Notes: generated by a model from the letters alone, not told the origin. 64,000 nt of DNA from Labia minor (GCA_963082975.1 OY720350.1:40107851-40171850); one strand, 5' to 3'. Shown: positions 33,176 to 44,574, counted from the stretch's first letter. Translations and numbers: made by a program.

Positions 33176-33582
33176 ATTCAAGATAGCTGAGACCTGTACG
33201 ATGTCAGCTGAACGTGTGCGAAATATTTTGCAAAACCATTTGAATAAGGAAAGCTGTGTGCAACGTGGGTGCCGCATTTCCTAACGTTAGACAAAAAATT
33301 GCTTCGAAAAACCATTTCTAACGACAATTTGGCGTTGTAAGCGTAATTCAAACGAATTTATTCGTCGATTCATAACTGATGATGAGACTTAAATTAAATT
33401 AAATCAAATTTAATTAATTAATTAAATAATTTATTAATTAATTAAATTAATTAAATTAATTAGAACACCGTTATGAGAAATGTATCAGTGTTGATGGAGA
33501 TTATGTTGAAAAATATAGCAAAAAAAAAATTGAAAAACATCGTTTTTATTGGTCAGGTCGGAAACTTTTCAGCCAACCATCG
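33176..33582 (+). pseudogene. Mariner relic M3, internally deleted
   Basis: The plus strand reads FKIAETCTMSAERVRNILQN, then HLNKESCVQRGCRIS (second helix-turn-helix and linker). After stops comes NEFIRRFITDDET, which carries the first catalytic Asp. The frame then enters 75 bp of AATTAAT low-complexity DNA. After it, RYEKCISVDGDYVEKYSKKK is the mariner C-terminus, followed by TGGTCAGGTCGGAAACTTTT and CAGCCAACCATCG, the 3' terminal repeat, with TA at 33583. The HDN and PDLAPSD region is deleted. The 5' end is missing. Confidence 0.8.
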
Positions 33583-33584
33583 TA

Positions 33585-34128
33585 TACCGATTTTATTTTT
33601 GAAACATTATTAATTACTTTATATTTACTTATTATATAATAACACAATTAAGTATATATATTATTTATAAGTCTTTTAATAATTTCATTGATATTTATTT
33701 TTAAAATAAATCTAAGATATTTCAATAAATTTTAATATGGATTAAATTGAAAAACCTCTTTGAAATAAAATAATTATTAAAATAAAATAATATAAATTTG
33801 AAAATGAAAAACGTTAAAAGGTGAATAATAAAAATATATCAAATATTCTAACCTGTCCATTCTATGTGTCTTAATCATCAAATTAAAAATTAATTTTAAA
33901 TTAGCAATGTTGAAATATTGAAATTAAAATATTAATATATTTTATTTAATATTTTTATTATTATAATATAAATTTAAAATTTAATTCAATTTATTTTTAA
34001 ACAAATTTAAGAAAAAAATATAATGATTTAGTTATGAATGTTTAATTTTACTTTTTAAGTAAGTAAATGCCCTTTCATAAATGTGTTAACTGTTTTAACG
34101 TTACAATATATACATAGTATATATACTC

Positions 34129-34171
<43 letters not shown>

Positions 34172-34514
34172 ATATTAACTTAATTTTTATTAAATATATA
34201 TTTTAAATTTAATTTTATGAAAGAGACAAATGCAGCTCCTACCGCTTGCCTTAAATGACATCTTGAAAAGGGTTGAAAGAAATCCCTAAGGGAATTTAAT
34301 TTCTCTCTTGAAAAGAAAGAACACAATGGAACCTTCGGAAATAATTAACAGCCAATTAATACTGTTATTATTTATTGTTTTCATTCAAAGAAAAATTTAA
34401 TTTATCATAATTTATTATTATTATTATTATTATTATTTCTCTTTCATATTTCTTCGAGAAATGTTTTTATTTTATTTTATGTATTTTTTAATAAATTGTA
34501 AATTAATGAATCAA
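33585..34514. other. AT-rich sequence with (AT)n
   Basis: An AT microsatellite at 34131-34167 and a TTA run at 34414-34437. No gene supported. Confidence 0.55.
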
Positions 34515-34998
34515 TAAAAGTGAACATGCCCCGTGTTCGTTTTCACCCCCCCCCCTTTTTTCTCTCTCTCTCTCTCTCTTTCTCTTTTATCCCTTTTTTC
34601 TCACCCTCTTACCACAAATTCACTCCCACTTTCATCACCCCCATCATCCAGGCTTTCCTTCTACCCCTCTCCCTGGCTGTCTCGTCGTTCTTCACAGCTC
34701 TTTTTGAAATCGTGTTTGAGTTGTAAACTTAAAAACTTCCTTGCGTTGTTCAATTACTTTGAACATATGTTATGTTATTCATTTAAGATTCAGTGAACAC
34801 TCACAAGATTCGATAATTAGTTTGCAAGTAATTAAAGTGAATGAGATGACAACCATCCTTCCTGTCTCATCCACCCCTTTACTCAGTTCGGGTTTTACAA
34901 AAACTCTCCTCTTTTTACTTCACAGCCCATTCCACGGGCATGGATTCTACGAGACAAAGCGTGAGAGACAAGAAGAAGGCGTATCGGAAAAAGGGTAA
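34515..34998. other. Pyrimidine-rich, GC-richer island
   Basis: A C11 run near 34545-34556, a (TC)n tract at about 34561-34585 and further pyrimidine-rich sequence to 34700. The overlapping frames at 34520-34796 are translations of this simple sequence (Ser/Leu/Phe/Pro) and are not called genes. The purine-rich end at 34945-35030 is unassigned. Confidence 0.45.
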
Positions 34999-35271
34999 AA
35001 GGTCTTAAAAGGAAATCCAGTGAAGATGAAAGTCCTGTTACACTTCTTTTAATTAATTATAAGAAAAAAATACCATAAAATATTGATAGAACTAATCCGA
35101 AAGAAAAGGAAAGGTAATTTCATTTTTAAAAAATCAAATATTGTTAATTTATAATATAATTTATGATATCAACGAAAATATAATAAAATTTATTAAAATA
35201 AAAAAATATATCCTATTTCTATTAGTTTACTTTGAATTAAAAATATAAAATAAAATAATTTTATGATTTTT

Positions 35272-36041
35272 ACCGACCGACGATAGTAAGGGAGGTATTG
35301 TTTTCACTCCAAATTTCACATGTGGAGAATTTTTAGAGATCTCCACGAATCATGCATTTTGTTATCAGAAAAAAGTATTTTTAGCATGATGTCTGTCCGT
35401 CCGTCCGTCTGTCCATTGTGTGTACAACTTAAACGGCTCAACGAATTTTAATAAATTTTGGTATATTTATTTAATGCATCAGTATAATGAATTCATCAAC
35501 TTTTGGTGTATATCCGCAAACCGGAAGTGGTAGTGTTACCGATCGACGATAGGAAGGAAAGGGTTATTCCCACATCAAATTTCACATGAGGAGATTTTTT
35601 ACATATCTCCACGAATCATGCATTTTGTTATCAGAAAAAAATATTTTTAGCATGATATCTGTCCGACCGTCCGTCTGTCCATTGTCTGTCCGTATAGACG
35701 TGTATAGCTTGAACGACTATTTTGATAAAATATGGTATATTTACCTAATGCATCAGTAACATGAATTCTTCAACTTTTGGTGTATATCCGGAAACCGAAA
35801 GTGGTAGTTTAAAATGTCTTAATTTTATATTCATTGTCCCAAAATATTTCAGTTAAAATATAGTAATAATTAATTACTGAGTAATTAAACTAAAAATAAA
35901 AACCAAGTTAATATAATTTAGTCATTTTAATTCAAATTTTAAAAATATTTTTTTTGATACTTTAAATATATATAATATTGTTTGTTAATTGATTTATTTC
36001 AAATCGTCGGTCGGTTCTGTGCCTGGCCACAGCTCATATTT
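35272..36041 (+). mobile_element. HINE-like family A, copy A3 (long, two monomers)
   Basis: The first monomer starts ACCGACCGACGATAGTAAGG at 35272. The second, diverged monomer starts ACCGATCGACGATAGGAAGG at 35538. Each carries ATGTCTGTCC-type microsatellite and the core. The 3' end has TCGTCGGTCGGT (36004-36015) and the hairpin CTGTG-CCTGGC-CACAG (36017-36032). The twin CRE segment of copies A4-A7 is absent. Confidence 0.88.
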
Positions 36042-37009
36042 TTGATAACATTCAAGAATGGCATTTGTTTTAATATCTTTTATACCAATCTGTTAATTCA
36101 ATTTTTATGAAATTAATATATTTATACGAAAGTACTATTAAAAGTTGAAGTTATGTAAATTAAAAATAAACTTAGTTCATTAATTAATACTCAATTGATA
36201 TATTACCTCATCATCAGAAGTTTACTGTATATTTAAGTATATATCAATAAACTTAAAACATCACTGAGAGTTTAGTTAAAAGTTGTTCTATTTTTAAATT
36301 ATATATATATGTTTTAATTTTAATTATTGTTTATTATAAAACTTAATTCAATTTTCAATCAGAAATAAGTGGATTAAAGATATGTGCACATTGCCTTTAT
36401 AATACCGAATATTTCTTCTATAAAAATTTAATATCATTAATTAATTATTATTTTAAATGTATTGCAAATTTTTCAGTGCTGATGATCAAGTTGTCATATA
36501 GGAATTATTTTATATTATATAATACATTTAAGAGAATGTCAAGTTAATAAATTTGAAATTAAAAAATAATATTTATATTTTATTTATAAAATGAAATGTT
36601 ATGAAATGTTATGAAATTTCTTTTAAGAGAAGATTTTTTTAAATTTAAACAATATTAATTTATCGGATAGTTATTGTAATCTTGTTTTAATATAAAATAA
36701 TAAATACTTAATGGCAAATTTAATTAAATGTGACATTTATTATTAACCAGTAGTGCCATCTATCTACACGAATTTTACTTAAGTAATATATTAATAATTT
36801 CAAAATTCATATATTATAATTTCTCTCTCTCTCATTAATAATAAATAATTTTTCTTTACTTATTCCTTAATTTATCATTATTAGATTGTTTGTTAATGGT
36901 ACAGGATTGATATTTTAAAAACTACTTTATAAAGTAAAAAAATTAACTATAATTTAGAGATTTTTAATATCAGGATTCGTTTTTATTATCCACAATGTTT
37001 ATTTTGTTA
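36042..37009. other. AT-rich sequence, nothing recognised
   Basis: No supported feature. Confidence 0.55.
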
Positions 37010-37450
37010 TATAACAATAGTAAATGCGGTTTTTGCTGTTATTGTTAATGTTGTTGTTAGCAATTGGACCCGAAAACGGGAGAGGTCAAAGAGCCGTCAC
37101 AAGTCCGTCCACTTTGATATATAGGGCACTATGGCCTAGTAGAGAACAGCAGAGAGTACGGATGACAGGCAATCTGACGGCTCTTGTAAGCATAAAGGGC
37201 CGAAGGGCCACAGGCCACGGCTGAGTACTCATTACACAGCACCGTGTTTTGTTACTCTCACTCAATTACTGTTCTAAAATAAATTGTAGCTTTTGTCCCG
37301 GGGCGCTTTTCTTCTCTACAATTCTCTGGCTGTGCAAATGCCACCCGAAATAAACCGATTCTTTCCCGTCCTTTTAATTTAATAAGTAACCGAGAGGTAG
37401 ATTTAATAGGCTGCTAAATAAGCTATTAATTTATCTAACCCTCGAGGACT
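37010..37450. other. GC-richer island, unassigned
   Basis: Blocks such as GGGCCGAAGGGCCACAGGCC and CCCGGGGCGCTTTTC stand out from the AT-rich surroundings. It matches no repeat here and contains the signal-peptide-like frame listed separately. Confidence 0.45.
37024..37188 (+). CDS. Possible first exon with signal peptide
   Basis: An ATG frame begins MRFLLLLLMLLLAIGPENGR, resembling a secretory signal peptide (basic residue, 11 hydrophobic residues, polar end). It continues GQRAVTSPSTLIYRALWPSR. A donor-like GTAAGC follows CTCTT at 37188/37189, so an exon of 165 nt is possible. The hydrophobic run comes from a TTG/TTA-rich simple stretch, which weakens the case. No domain is recognised and no second exon was found. 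Confidence 0.2.
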
Positions 37451-38100
37451 TTTTATTACATTCATTGTTTATACATTTATTTTTTCATATTTTGTTCAGT
37501 AAAAAAAAACGCAATTATAAATGTGTATAAATTATGAATTATTTTCTAATTATCTTCTATTGTTTCATTTATTTTACCAACAATTTTATTAAAAAAAATA
37601 TATTAATATTATTTCATATTAAATAATTATAATAATATTATTTATATATTTCCTAAAATTAGTTTTAAAAGACCTTTATCTAATTTATTATAAATTCTCT
37701 TATAACAACAATGGAAGTATGGAAAAGTTGGTTAAATTGATTTATTAAAATAATTCGTATTAATTTATTTGTCGTATAATACGTAGTATAATTAATTTGT
37801 ATATAATTTCATTTAACGAAGAGGAAATAATATAATTTATTTTGAAAATAAAGTCAAAGGCAGTTGAATCTCATCCATTAGGGGGTAAGCAATGCAGCAT
37901 TGCTATGCTGTCCCCTTCAAGGTCACCGAGAAGCAAAGCATTGGAGGTGGGGGCGAAATTTATTAAATATATATAATTAATATAGCAGTAAAAAGTTAAA
38001 AATCTATATTTTATAAAATTAAATTTTTATTTGAATCTTTTCTAAAATTTATTAAACTTCATTTAAATTAATAGGAATTAATAAATTTACAATTAATTCT
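37451..38100. other. AT-rich sequence with a GC patch
   Basis: The patch at 37868-37960 contains GCAATGCAGCATTGC (a 6-bp-stem palindrome), CTATGCTGTCCCC and GGAGGTGGGGGCG. It could be a transposon end, but no partner was found. Confidence 0.4.
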
Positions 38101-38221
38101 TGATTGAGGGATGATTTCGGTGGTGACGCCGGTCAACGTCTTCGACTGGAAAGGGAATGCGAACTGATTGCGCTCGAAGCTCACCAGCAGGCCAGGAGGG
38201 AGGGTGGGTGGGGGCGAGAAC
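38101..38221. other. GC-rich patch with G-quadruplex motif
   Basis: About 60% GC. It ends G3-A-G3-T-G3-T-G5 at 38198-38214, directly before truncated family-B copy B6. Unassigned. Confidence 0.45.
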
Positions 38222-38494
38222 GTTGTAGGTAATGACCCTCTTCCGAATGAGCTACATTTCTCAAAAGTTGATAGAAAACTAAGAATTTTGAATAATGCCC
38301 ATGTACCAAATTTCATCATTCTAGCTCAAACCGTTTTTGCGTAATCTTGATTACATACATACACACACACACAAAGAGAGACATTTTTCTCAACCTTAGT
38401 GAAAATGATTCAGGAACCTTCAAAACGTATAAAATCATCAAAATCTCAACATCGAAAATTTTCGTGATCGCAATACTATCTCTGGCGAGATAGT
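38222..38494 (-). mobile_element. HINE-like family B, copy B6 (3' part missing)
   Basis: The 5' half of the element in reverse. It includes GTAATGACCCTCTTCC, AGCTCAAACCGTTTTTGCG, an ACACACAC microsatellite, TTTCTCAACCTTAGTGAAAA and the 5' inverted repeat CTGGCGAGATAGT ending at 38494. It lacks the 3' half and hairpin, replaced by the GC-rich patch. Confidence 0.85.
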
Positions 38495-38594
38495 AAAAAT
38501 GGAGATAAAGCATATATGAAAATCAAGAAGGATCTTTTAAGTTCCAACTGAAGCCAACATTTTTTTTTTTTTTTTTGTTATTTCTGGGTTAAAT

Positions 38595-38665
38595 ATGATG
38601 AATATTTTGTAACTATGAAGAAAGTCCTGATACAAAATCGAAACGTCGATATTGGTTAGGGGTAA
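38595..38665 (+). repeat. Penelope-like relic with hammerhead-like core
   Basis: ATGAAGA (38615-38621, hammerhead CTGANGA box with C to A), then AAGTCCTGATAC, then CGAAACGTCG (38639-38648). GAAACGTC after a stem II and a CTGAAGA-type box is the minimal hammerhead ribozyme pattern known from Penelope-like retroelements. The stem II partner of GTCC has decayed. Only this segment is recognisable. Confidence 0.4.
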
Positions 38666-38986
38666 ATGCTAGACAGATTTTCATTTCTATCCTTTCAATT
38701 TTCCTGCTGACTGCCCACTGATTTCTAATTCATTATGCAATTTTTTATCAGTCAATACCATAAAACTTCATCTAAAGTATATCTTTTACGATGATTTAAA
38801 TTCTTATGCCAGTTTCTGTCTGTCTCATTTAACGTGTAAGAGTAGGTAGAAATTAATTTGATATTAAAATATTATATTTTAAATTTTATTATATATTTTA
38901 ATGATGTTATTATATTAATTTAAAACTCATTTCAATTTTTAAAATAAAATCAAAATTATATATTTTGGTATGAATGTTTAATTTTT

Positions 38987-39622
38987 ACCGACCGACGATA
39001 GTAAGGGAGGTATTGTTTTCACACCAAATTTCACATGTGGAGATTTTTACATATCTCCACGAATCATGCATTTTCTAAACAGAAAAAAGTATTTTTAGCA
39101 TGATGTCTGTCCGTCCGTCTGTCCGTCTGTCCGTCCGTATAGATGTGTACAGCCTGAATGGCTCAACCGATTTTGATGAAATTTGGTATATTTACTTAAT
39201 GCATCAGTGGGATGAATTGATCAACTTTTGGTGCAATTCCGGAAACCGGAAGTGGTAGTATTATCGATCGACGATAGGAAGGGAAGGGTTATTTTCACAC
39301 CAAAGGAGATTTTTTTATATATCACCACGAATCATGCACTTTGTATTGGTTTTATCCTCGAGAAAAATCATATTTATTAGTTTTTTCTTGATTTAAAATT
39401 ATATGACGTCATCCAGCCATTCATGACGTCACAGCCTGGTCTTGCATATATATTATAAATAAAATACAATTAAAAATGTTTATATTTATTATTTATGTAT
39501 CCATATCTGTTTTTTATTACATTAATAGATATATTAAAATTATTTGAAATTGTTTCTGTAGCTGGAAATTAATTTATTTCAACCGTCGGTCGGTTCGGAC
39601 CTGGCCACAGGTCAACTTATTT
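38987..39622 (+). mobile_element. HINE-like family A, copy A4 (complete long form)
   Basis: The best complete copy. Inverted repeat ACCGACCGACGA (38987-38998), CTGTCCGTC microsatellite, core, then the second monomer start ATCGATCGACGATAGG. Two perfect CRE palindromes TGACGTCA lie at 39404-39411 and 39424-39431. The 3' inverted repeat ACCGTCGGTCGGT is at 39582-39594. The perfect tail hairpin GACCTG-GCCA-CAGGTC is at 39598-39613, ending CAACTTATTT. No coding capacity; movement would need an autonomous Helentron. Confidence 0.9.
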
Positions 39623-40973
39623 TAAGTAAAATTTTATTAAATAATTTTAAACTAACACACACCGGTTTTTTTTTAAATATTTATTAAGATTAGATTTAAA
39701 AATACTGAATTAATTAAATAGTAAAAATATAGTAAAAAAAAATGTGATTAATGTATTAATACATTTTCCCCTTTCTTTCTCGTCATTATTTTCAATGAAT
39801 ATTTACACTAAATGCTTTTTGGAATATGATATTTTAATTACATATATGGAATTTATTTTCAGTGTATATGAGTATATACATAGATATGTTGTGGAAATAA
39901 ATTCCATTATAAATGAATGGTGAATAATTGAATAATAAACTGGGTTGTTTGCTGATGTAGTCCTATTTGATATCCCCATGAGAGAACGGGAGAAAATTGG
40001 TGACCTTAACTAAAGTAAGTCCCATCGAATTAAATTTTATATTCATAATTAAGTTATAAATACATTTTAAGAGCTATAGAAAAAAAAACAACATTAAAGT
40101 GGTTTATTTATTTTTTTAATGTCTGTATACATATTTTTATAACTACATAAAGTGATGAATAACAAATTCCAATCTGATTTTTTTCATTGTTTGAGTATAA
40201 TTTTTTGAATTACTGGTTGATTTGTTCATCAAATCTAAGAACAGATGATTTTTTATTTATGATATTTATTCCTTTACTCTTGTGACCAAGACAAATCCAT
40301 TGACCATAATTTTAGCCAGATTCTAAATAAAATTGATTTTTTGTATCATTAAATGGAAATTTTTAATTAATTTTAATATTGGTTTATTTTTACAGTTCAA
40401 CAAAAATCTTGCCTCATAACAACCGATAAAACCTATACGAATAGATTCATCATGAAACGTAGATTCATTTTCACTACTATTATATAATTTTACGGTGCTT
40501 CGATGATTAAATATTAATTATTGAATTTTGACAGATTGAAAAGATTTGCCGCCATGTTACATTAAAAAATGATAATTAAATAAATTGTAAAAATTAAGTT
40601 TATAATATAATTTTATATTAAATATATATTAAATAATCTAATTTACATAAAATTTATAATAAAAATATAATTAAATATATTTCGACAAAATATCTATAGT
40701 CGAAATATTAAAACTGTTTTACTTAATATACATGAATAAATATATTTATTATTATTTTTGCATATTCGTATATTTCAAGAAATGTTTTTTTGTTAAAGCT
40801 TAATTTGACACCCTGAAGGTTATATTGTTTAAATTACTTTTAGTATATTTTAAAATGATTGATTGATAAACGAGGATTTACATTATACAGAGTTATTAAT
40901 TTCAATTATATTACAAAAATATTATCTTTGGATATTCAAATTATAGTCCGAAAAATTTATAAGTAGTATTATA
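39623..40973. other. AT-rich sequence, nothing recognised
   Basis: No repeat match or frame supported. Confidence 0.55.
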
Positions 40974-41324
40974 CAGTCGTTGGTCCTGAGGCAGTCATTG
41001 GCCCCCACTACATCACTAAAACACAAATAATAAGAGATTTTTTAAATTTGCGATATTAACTATGGTTATGTAATCGTTGGTTGTATGGTTTTGTATAATC
41101 ACTATAAAATCCCTAGGCCAATAACTATAACACAGGGCTAATAACTGTATTTTTTTAGGATTTTGTGTGCTTATTGAAAATGTCATGAGCAAATGATTTT
41201 TTTTATTCATCAAAATGCTCATAGTATCAATGTTCTGCAAACTTAATTAGACACATATTGTTCCGCAATTTGCCCACATAGGCATTAAAGACTGTAAGGA
41301 ATTGCTTAAGGAGGCCAACGACTG
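40974..41324. mobile_element. Tc1-like MITE, 351 bp
   Basis: The ends CAGTCGTTGGTCC and (reverse complement of the right end) CAGTCGTTGGCCT share the first ten bases, starting CAGT as in Tc1 elements, and are flanked by TA on both sides. Inside, AATAACTATAACACAGGGCT and GGTTATGTAATCGTTGG echo the terminal CGTTGG word. No coding capacity. A 74-codon minus-strand frame within it is not protein-like. Confidence 0.75.
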
Positions 41325-41926
41325 TATACTTTCCCCTATAATTGTTTTTGTTTTATTTTGTAGGCTATTGCTAAACCCATTCATTTATTTTCGCTTTAAA
41401 TATTATATTATTATTTTTTTTTATGTTAATTTGATGATGTCTTCAAAATACTTAATATGTAAAAATTAATTCAATTTATAATAGTTATATTTTTTTATGT
41501 ACTTAAATATCTTCTTGAATATTAAATAGTAATAAATTAGATGAAGTCGAATGTGGATCCTTATATGAGATAATTTGAATATACATAGATTCTAATATAA
41601 GGAAAAGTCAAACAACTAAGAATCATCTCAGCTAAATGTTTTAATACTAATTTTGTAAGAAAATACAACTATGGGGCACTTGTAATGATCCACGATGACT
41701 GTGAATTGTATTATAAGTAAATTATGGGCGGCAGACTTTGGGTAAATTGTCTTTATCCCAGAATACAAAAGGGTGAAAAAAAAAAATTAAGGGAAAAGGA
41801 AAACTAATACACTTTAATTAATAAAAAAAAATTTTAAACAGATTAAATATAAGACATTTAAATAAAAAAAAAAATAAGATAATGTAATTCACTATTATTA
41901 CAGGGAGTATTAGGAGTAGTTATCAC
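41325..41926. other. AT-rich sequence, nothing recognised
   Basis: Ends in the hAT target sequence GTTATCAC (41919-41926). Confidence 0.5.
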
Positions 41927-43108
41927 CAGGGCTTCGAACCGTTATTTTTTTCGTTTCGGTTTTCGTTCCGGTTCAATAAAAAAAAAAATATCAGTTCGAT
42001 TCCGGTTTTCGTTCCGGCAAAAATAATGTTTTTTTCGGTTTTCGGTTTTCGGTTCAGTTCCGATTAATTAATTTTAAAGACCTTTTATTTGTATTAGAAA
42101 TTTAGGTCGGGGTATGCCGAGTCTTCCATAAATTAGTGCCCGAAAAATATTTCTTGCTACCACCCTAAATCATACTACATGAATTGATACAATATACTAT
42201 AAATAATAATAATTAATTAAAGGTATAATAATTAAAAGTATATAATATAAGATGTTAATATAATTTATTAAACGGAACAAATAAGTATGAATATTTTTTT
42301 ACATCCTTCTACTTTCAAACACTCAACAAACGAAACAAATTCGTATATTTAATGTTAAAGTATACAGGATTCTTGGATATATTTACTTAGAATTATAACT
42401 ATAATTATAAAAGATGAAAATTACCTCTAATTATTAAAATATCTTCCAATATATTTTTATTTAAACTATTTCTATTGTCTCGTAAAATAAACTTTAAACC
42501 AGAGAAAGCTCTTTCAACACTAACTTGTGTTGCAGTAGCTCCTAAAACCACCATTGCAATTTTGTATAAATGAGGATATGTATTTTTATTTTCCTCCCAA
42601 AATTCTAAAATAAGTTTTTTACTGTCTAATCTTCGTACCTGGTCAAAGTTATTCAATATTTGTTTAAATTTATTTAATAATTTTATTTATATTTATGAAT
42701 CATTTTCTTTATATCAATACATAATCTTGTAACAAATGGAATAAATAATTTTAAAGATTAATACTATCATTAAATCAAAATATCAGTATTAAACAAACGT
42801 TGAAAACATTAAATTCTGTATTGCGACTACGAGACGCTGCCAACACAACTGAAGGGAGAGTATGACTAGGACACTAATTTTTGGAACAAAGTTTTTAGCG
42901 ACACCATGCAGTGCGAGGCATAACTAATTGAAAAAAATTCGGGCTTGTGTGTTGCCAAAACACCTCTTCTGGCAACTCTGGATTGAACACGTACTGAACT
43001 GAAATAAACTGATATTATTTTTTTAGGTTCAGCTCCGGTTTTCGTTCCGACAAAAATACCGGTTTTTTCGGTTTTCGGTTTTCGGTTCAGTTCTGGTTCG
43101 AAGCCCTG
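41927..43108 (-). mobile_element. hAT element with perfect TSD, 1,182 bp
   Basis: Terminal repeats CAGGGCTTCGAACCG and its near-complement TGGTTCGAAGCCCTG are flanked by the identical 8-bp GTTATCAC (41919-41926 and 43109-43116). Both subterminal regions carry a direct repeat of about 70 bp built from CGGTTTTCGGTTTTCGGTTC and GGTTTTCGTTCCG. It encodes only the transposase C-terminus on the minus strand, so it is a deletion derivative. The perfect target duplication suggests a fairly recent insertion. Confidence 0.92.
42405..42656 (-). pseudogene. hAT transposase C-terminal dimerisation domain
   Basis: The open stretch reads ILEFWEENKNTYPHLYKIAM, VVLGATATQVSVERAFSGLK, FILRDNRNSLNKNILEDILI. This is the hAT C-terminal dimerisation domain: the W near the start, the A-T-x-V-S-V-E-R-A-F-S motif, and the final L-x-D-x-L-x-I segment. 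It lies inside matching hAT inverted repeats. The zinc finger, DDE core and a proper start are absent. It is only about 80 residues of a protein normally over 500. Confidence 0.88.
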
Positions 43109-43116
43109 GTTATCAC

Positions 43117-44190
43117 AGGGTGTGATGATAAAAAAAATAATTATATCACGTGTTAGTTACTAGATCATATCAGGATGATATATCTTTTTCAACTGCCAAT
43201 TCTCAACTGATAAAAAATATAAAAACTTGGAAGGAGATGGTTCCTCCCCTTAGTCGAAATATTATATCTATATACATATATTACATTTTAACCTTAATGC
43301 GACAAAATAACTTTAATATAATAAGAAAAATAGACAAACAAAATAAAATGAATAATAAAAATAAATAAATAAAAATATAAATACTTTGTCCGTTACAATT
43401 TTAGGATTAGTTATTAGTAATGAAACAGAATTTGAATAGATAGAAACAAATAAAAATGAAGTGATAGTTTCGATATGATCAGTTCACAGGAACTGATTCC
43501 ATCCGAATAGATAGATAGAATGAAAGTAAATCAACATCGATTCCATATAGATTGGAAATGGAAAATATTTGTACTAGATATATAGAACTTAGTAATAGCA
43601 ACAACCTACGCTATGAACATTCAATCTACCTAGATTATCATGATTCTCTAAGGATATTTTTTGTTGAATTTATTTATGCTAGAAAACACAATTCCATTTT
43701 CTCTTCTCTTTGTTCAATTCAGGCTATTAAATAGAAAAATAATATATCCCGATGAAAAAAATTCAATGGAATAAATTATATTCTTACTAAAAAATAACAT
43801 TTATATACTTAATAACAAAATAATTTTTAAAAGGTAGAAATAAAAATCTAAAAAACATAAAAATGATTCTAATCACATATAAGGGTCAGAAAGCTCTTTT
43901 TTTGTTAAAACGCTTTTTTTTAACTTGCATAATAAGAACGAACAGATGTGTTTTGGTTGTTTTTGTACTGAAACCCTGTGCGGTTTTTACTCACTTTATT
44001 AATGGTCTTGATACAAACAGTTGTATCTTTTTTTATTGACCAATGAATTTATCTTCTCTTTATTTATATTGAATAAATAATATTCATAATTATCATTTTT
44101 TACGTTTGATTAAAATTAACGTAGTAGAGTTTATATTATTTAATTTATTTTGTTTAATTTCTATTTAGTTCACCGAACCGCCGCTCAATA
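43117..44190. other. AT-rich sequence, nothing recognised
   Basis: A TAGATAGATAGA run near 43508 may be a LINE tail remnant. Frames at 43150 and 43552 have no recognisable content. Confidence 0.5.
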
Positions 44191-44198
44191 CTTTAAAT

Positions 44199-44574
44199 CA
44201 GAGGTGGCCAACCCAAATGATCTTGCGGGCCACTTTGGAAATGCATCATAACTTTACGGGCCGCATATAAAATTATACATACCCATTATAGATATAGTGA
44301 CAAATTGAAAAATAATGAATTTTTATTATGTTTATTATTATTTTTACATATAATATAATAATAATGATACTGAATGCACATTGTAAAAAATATATAATAC
44401 TAAAAATAAAAAAAGAATCAAAGAAATAAAAAAAAATGAAATCATATTTATTTCACTAGTGCGATATTCGTTTCATGAGGGCGCAGAATATAAAAGTGTG
44501 ATGAATCTCGCGGGCCGCAAAAATGTTTACGGCGGGTCACATGCGGCCCGCGGGCCGCGGGTTGGCCGCCCCTG
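44199..44574. mobile_element. hAT MITE with perfect TSD, 376 bp
   Basis: The left end CAGAGGTGGCCAACCC and the right end (reverse complement CAGGGGCGGCCAACCC) differ at two positions. They are flanked by identical CTTTAAAT (44191-44198 and 44575-44582). A GC-rich subterminal block ATGCGGCCCGCGGGCCGCG precedes the right end and is shared with the MITE at 53.7 kb. No coding capacity. Confidence 0.92.

Noticed and set aside
34520..34796. Overlapping hydrophobic plus-strand frames
   Set aside because: They translate a poly-C/(TC)n pyrimidine tract; no domain and no sign of selection.
35380..35720. CRISPR-like alternation of repeated words (GTCCGTCC, CATGATGTCTG)
   Set aside because: These are microsatellites inside two diverged monomers of a eukaryotic HINE-like repeat, without regular spacers.
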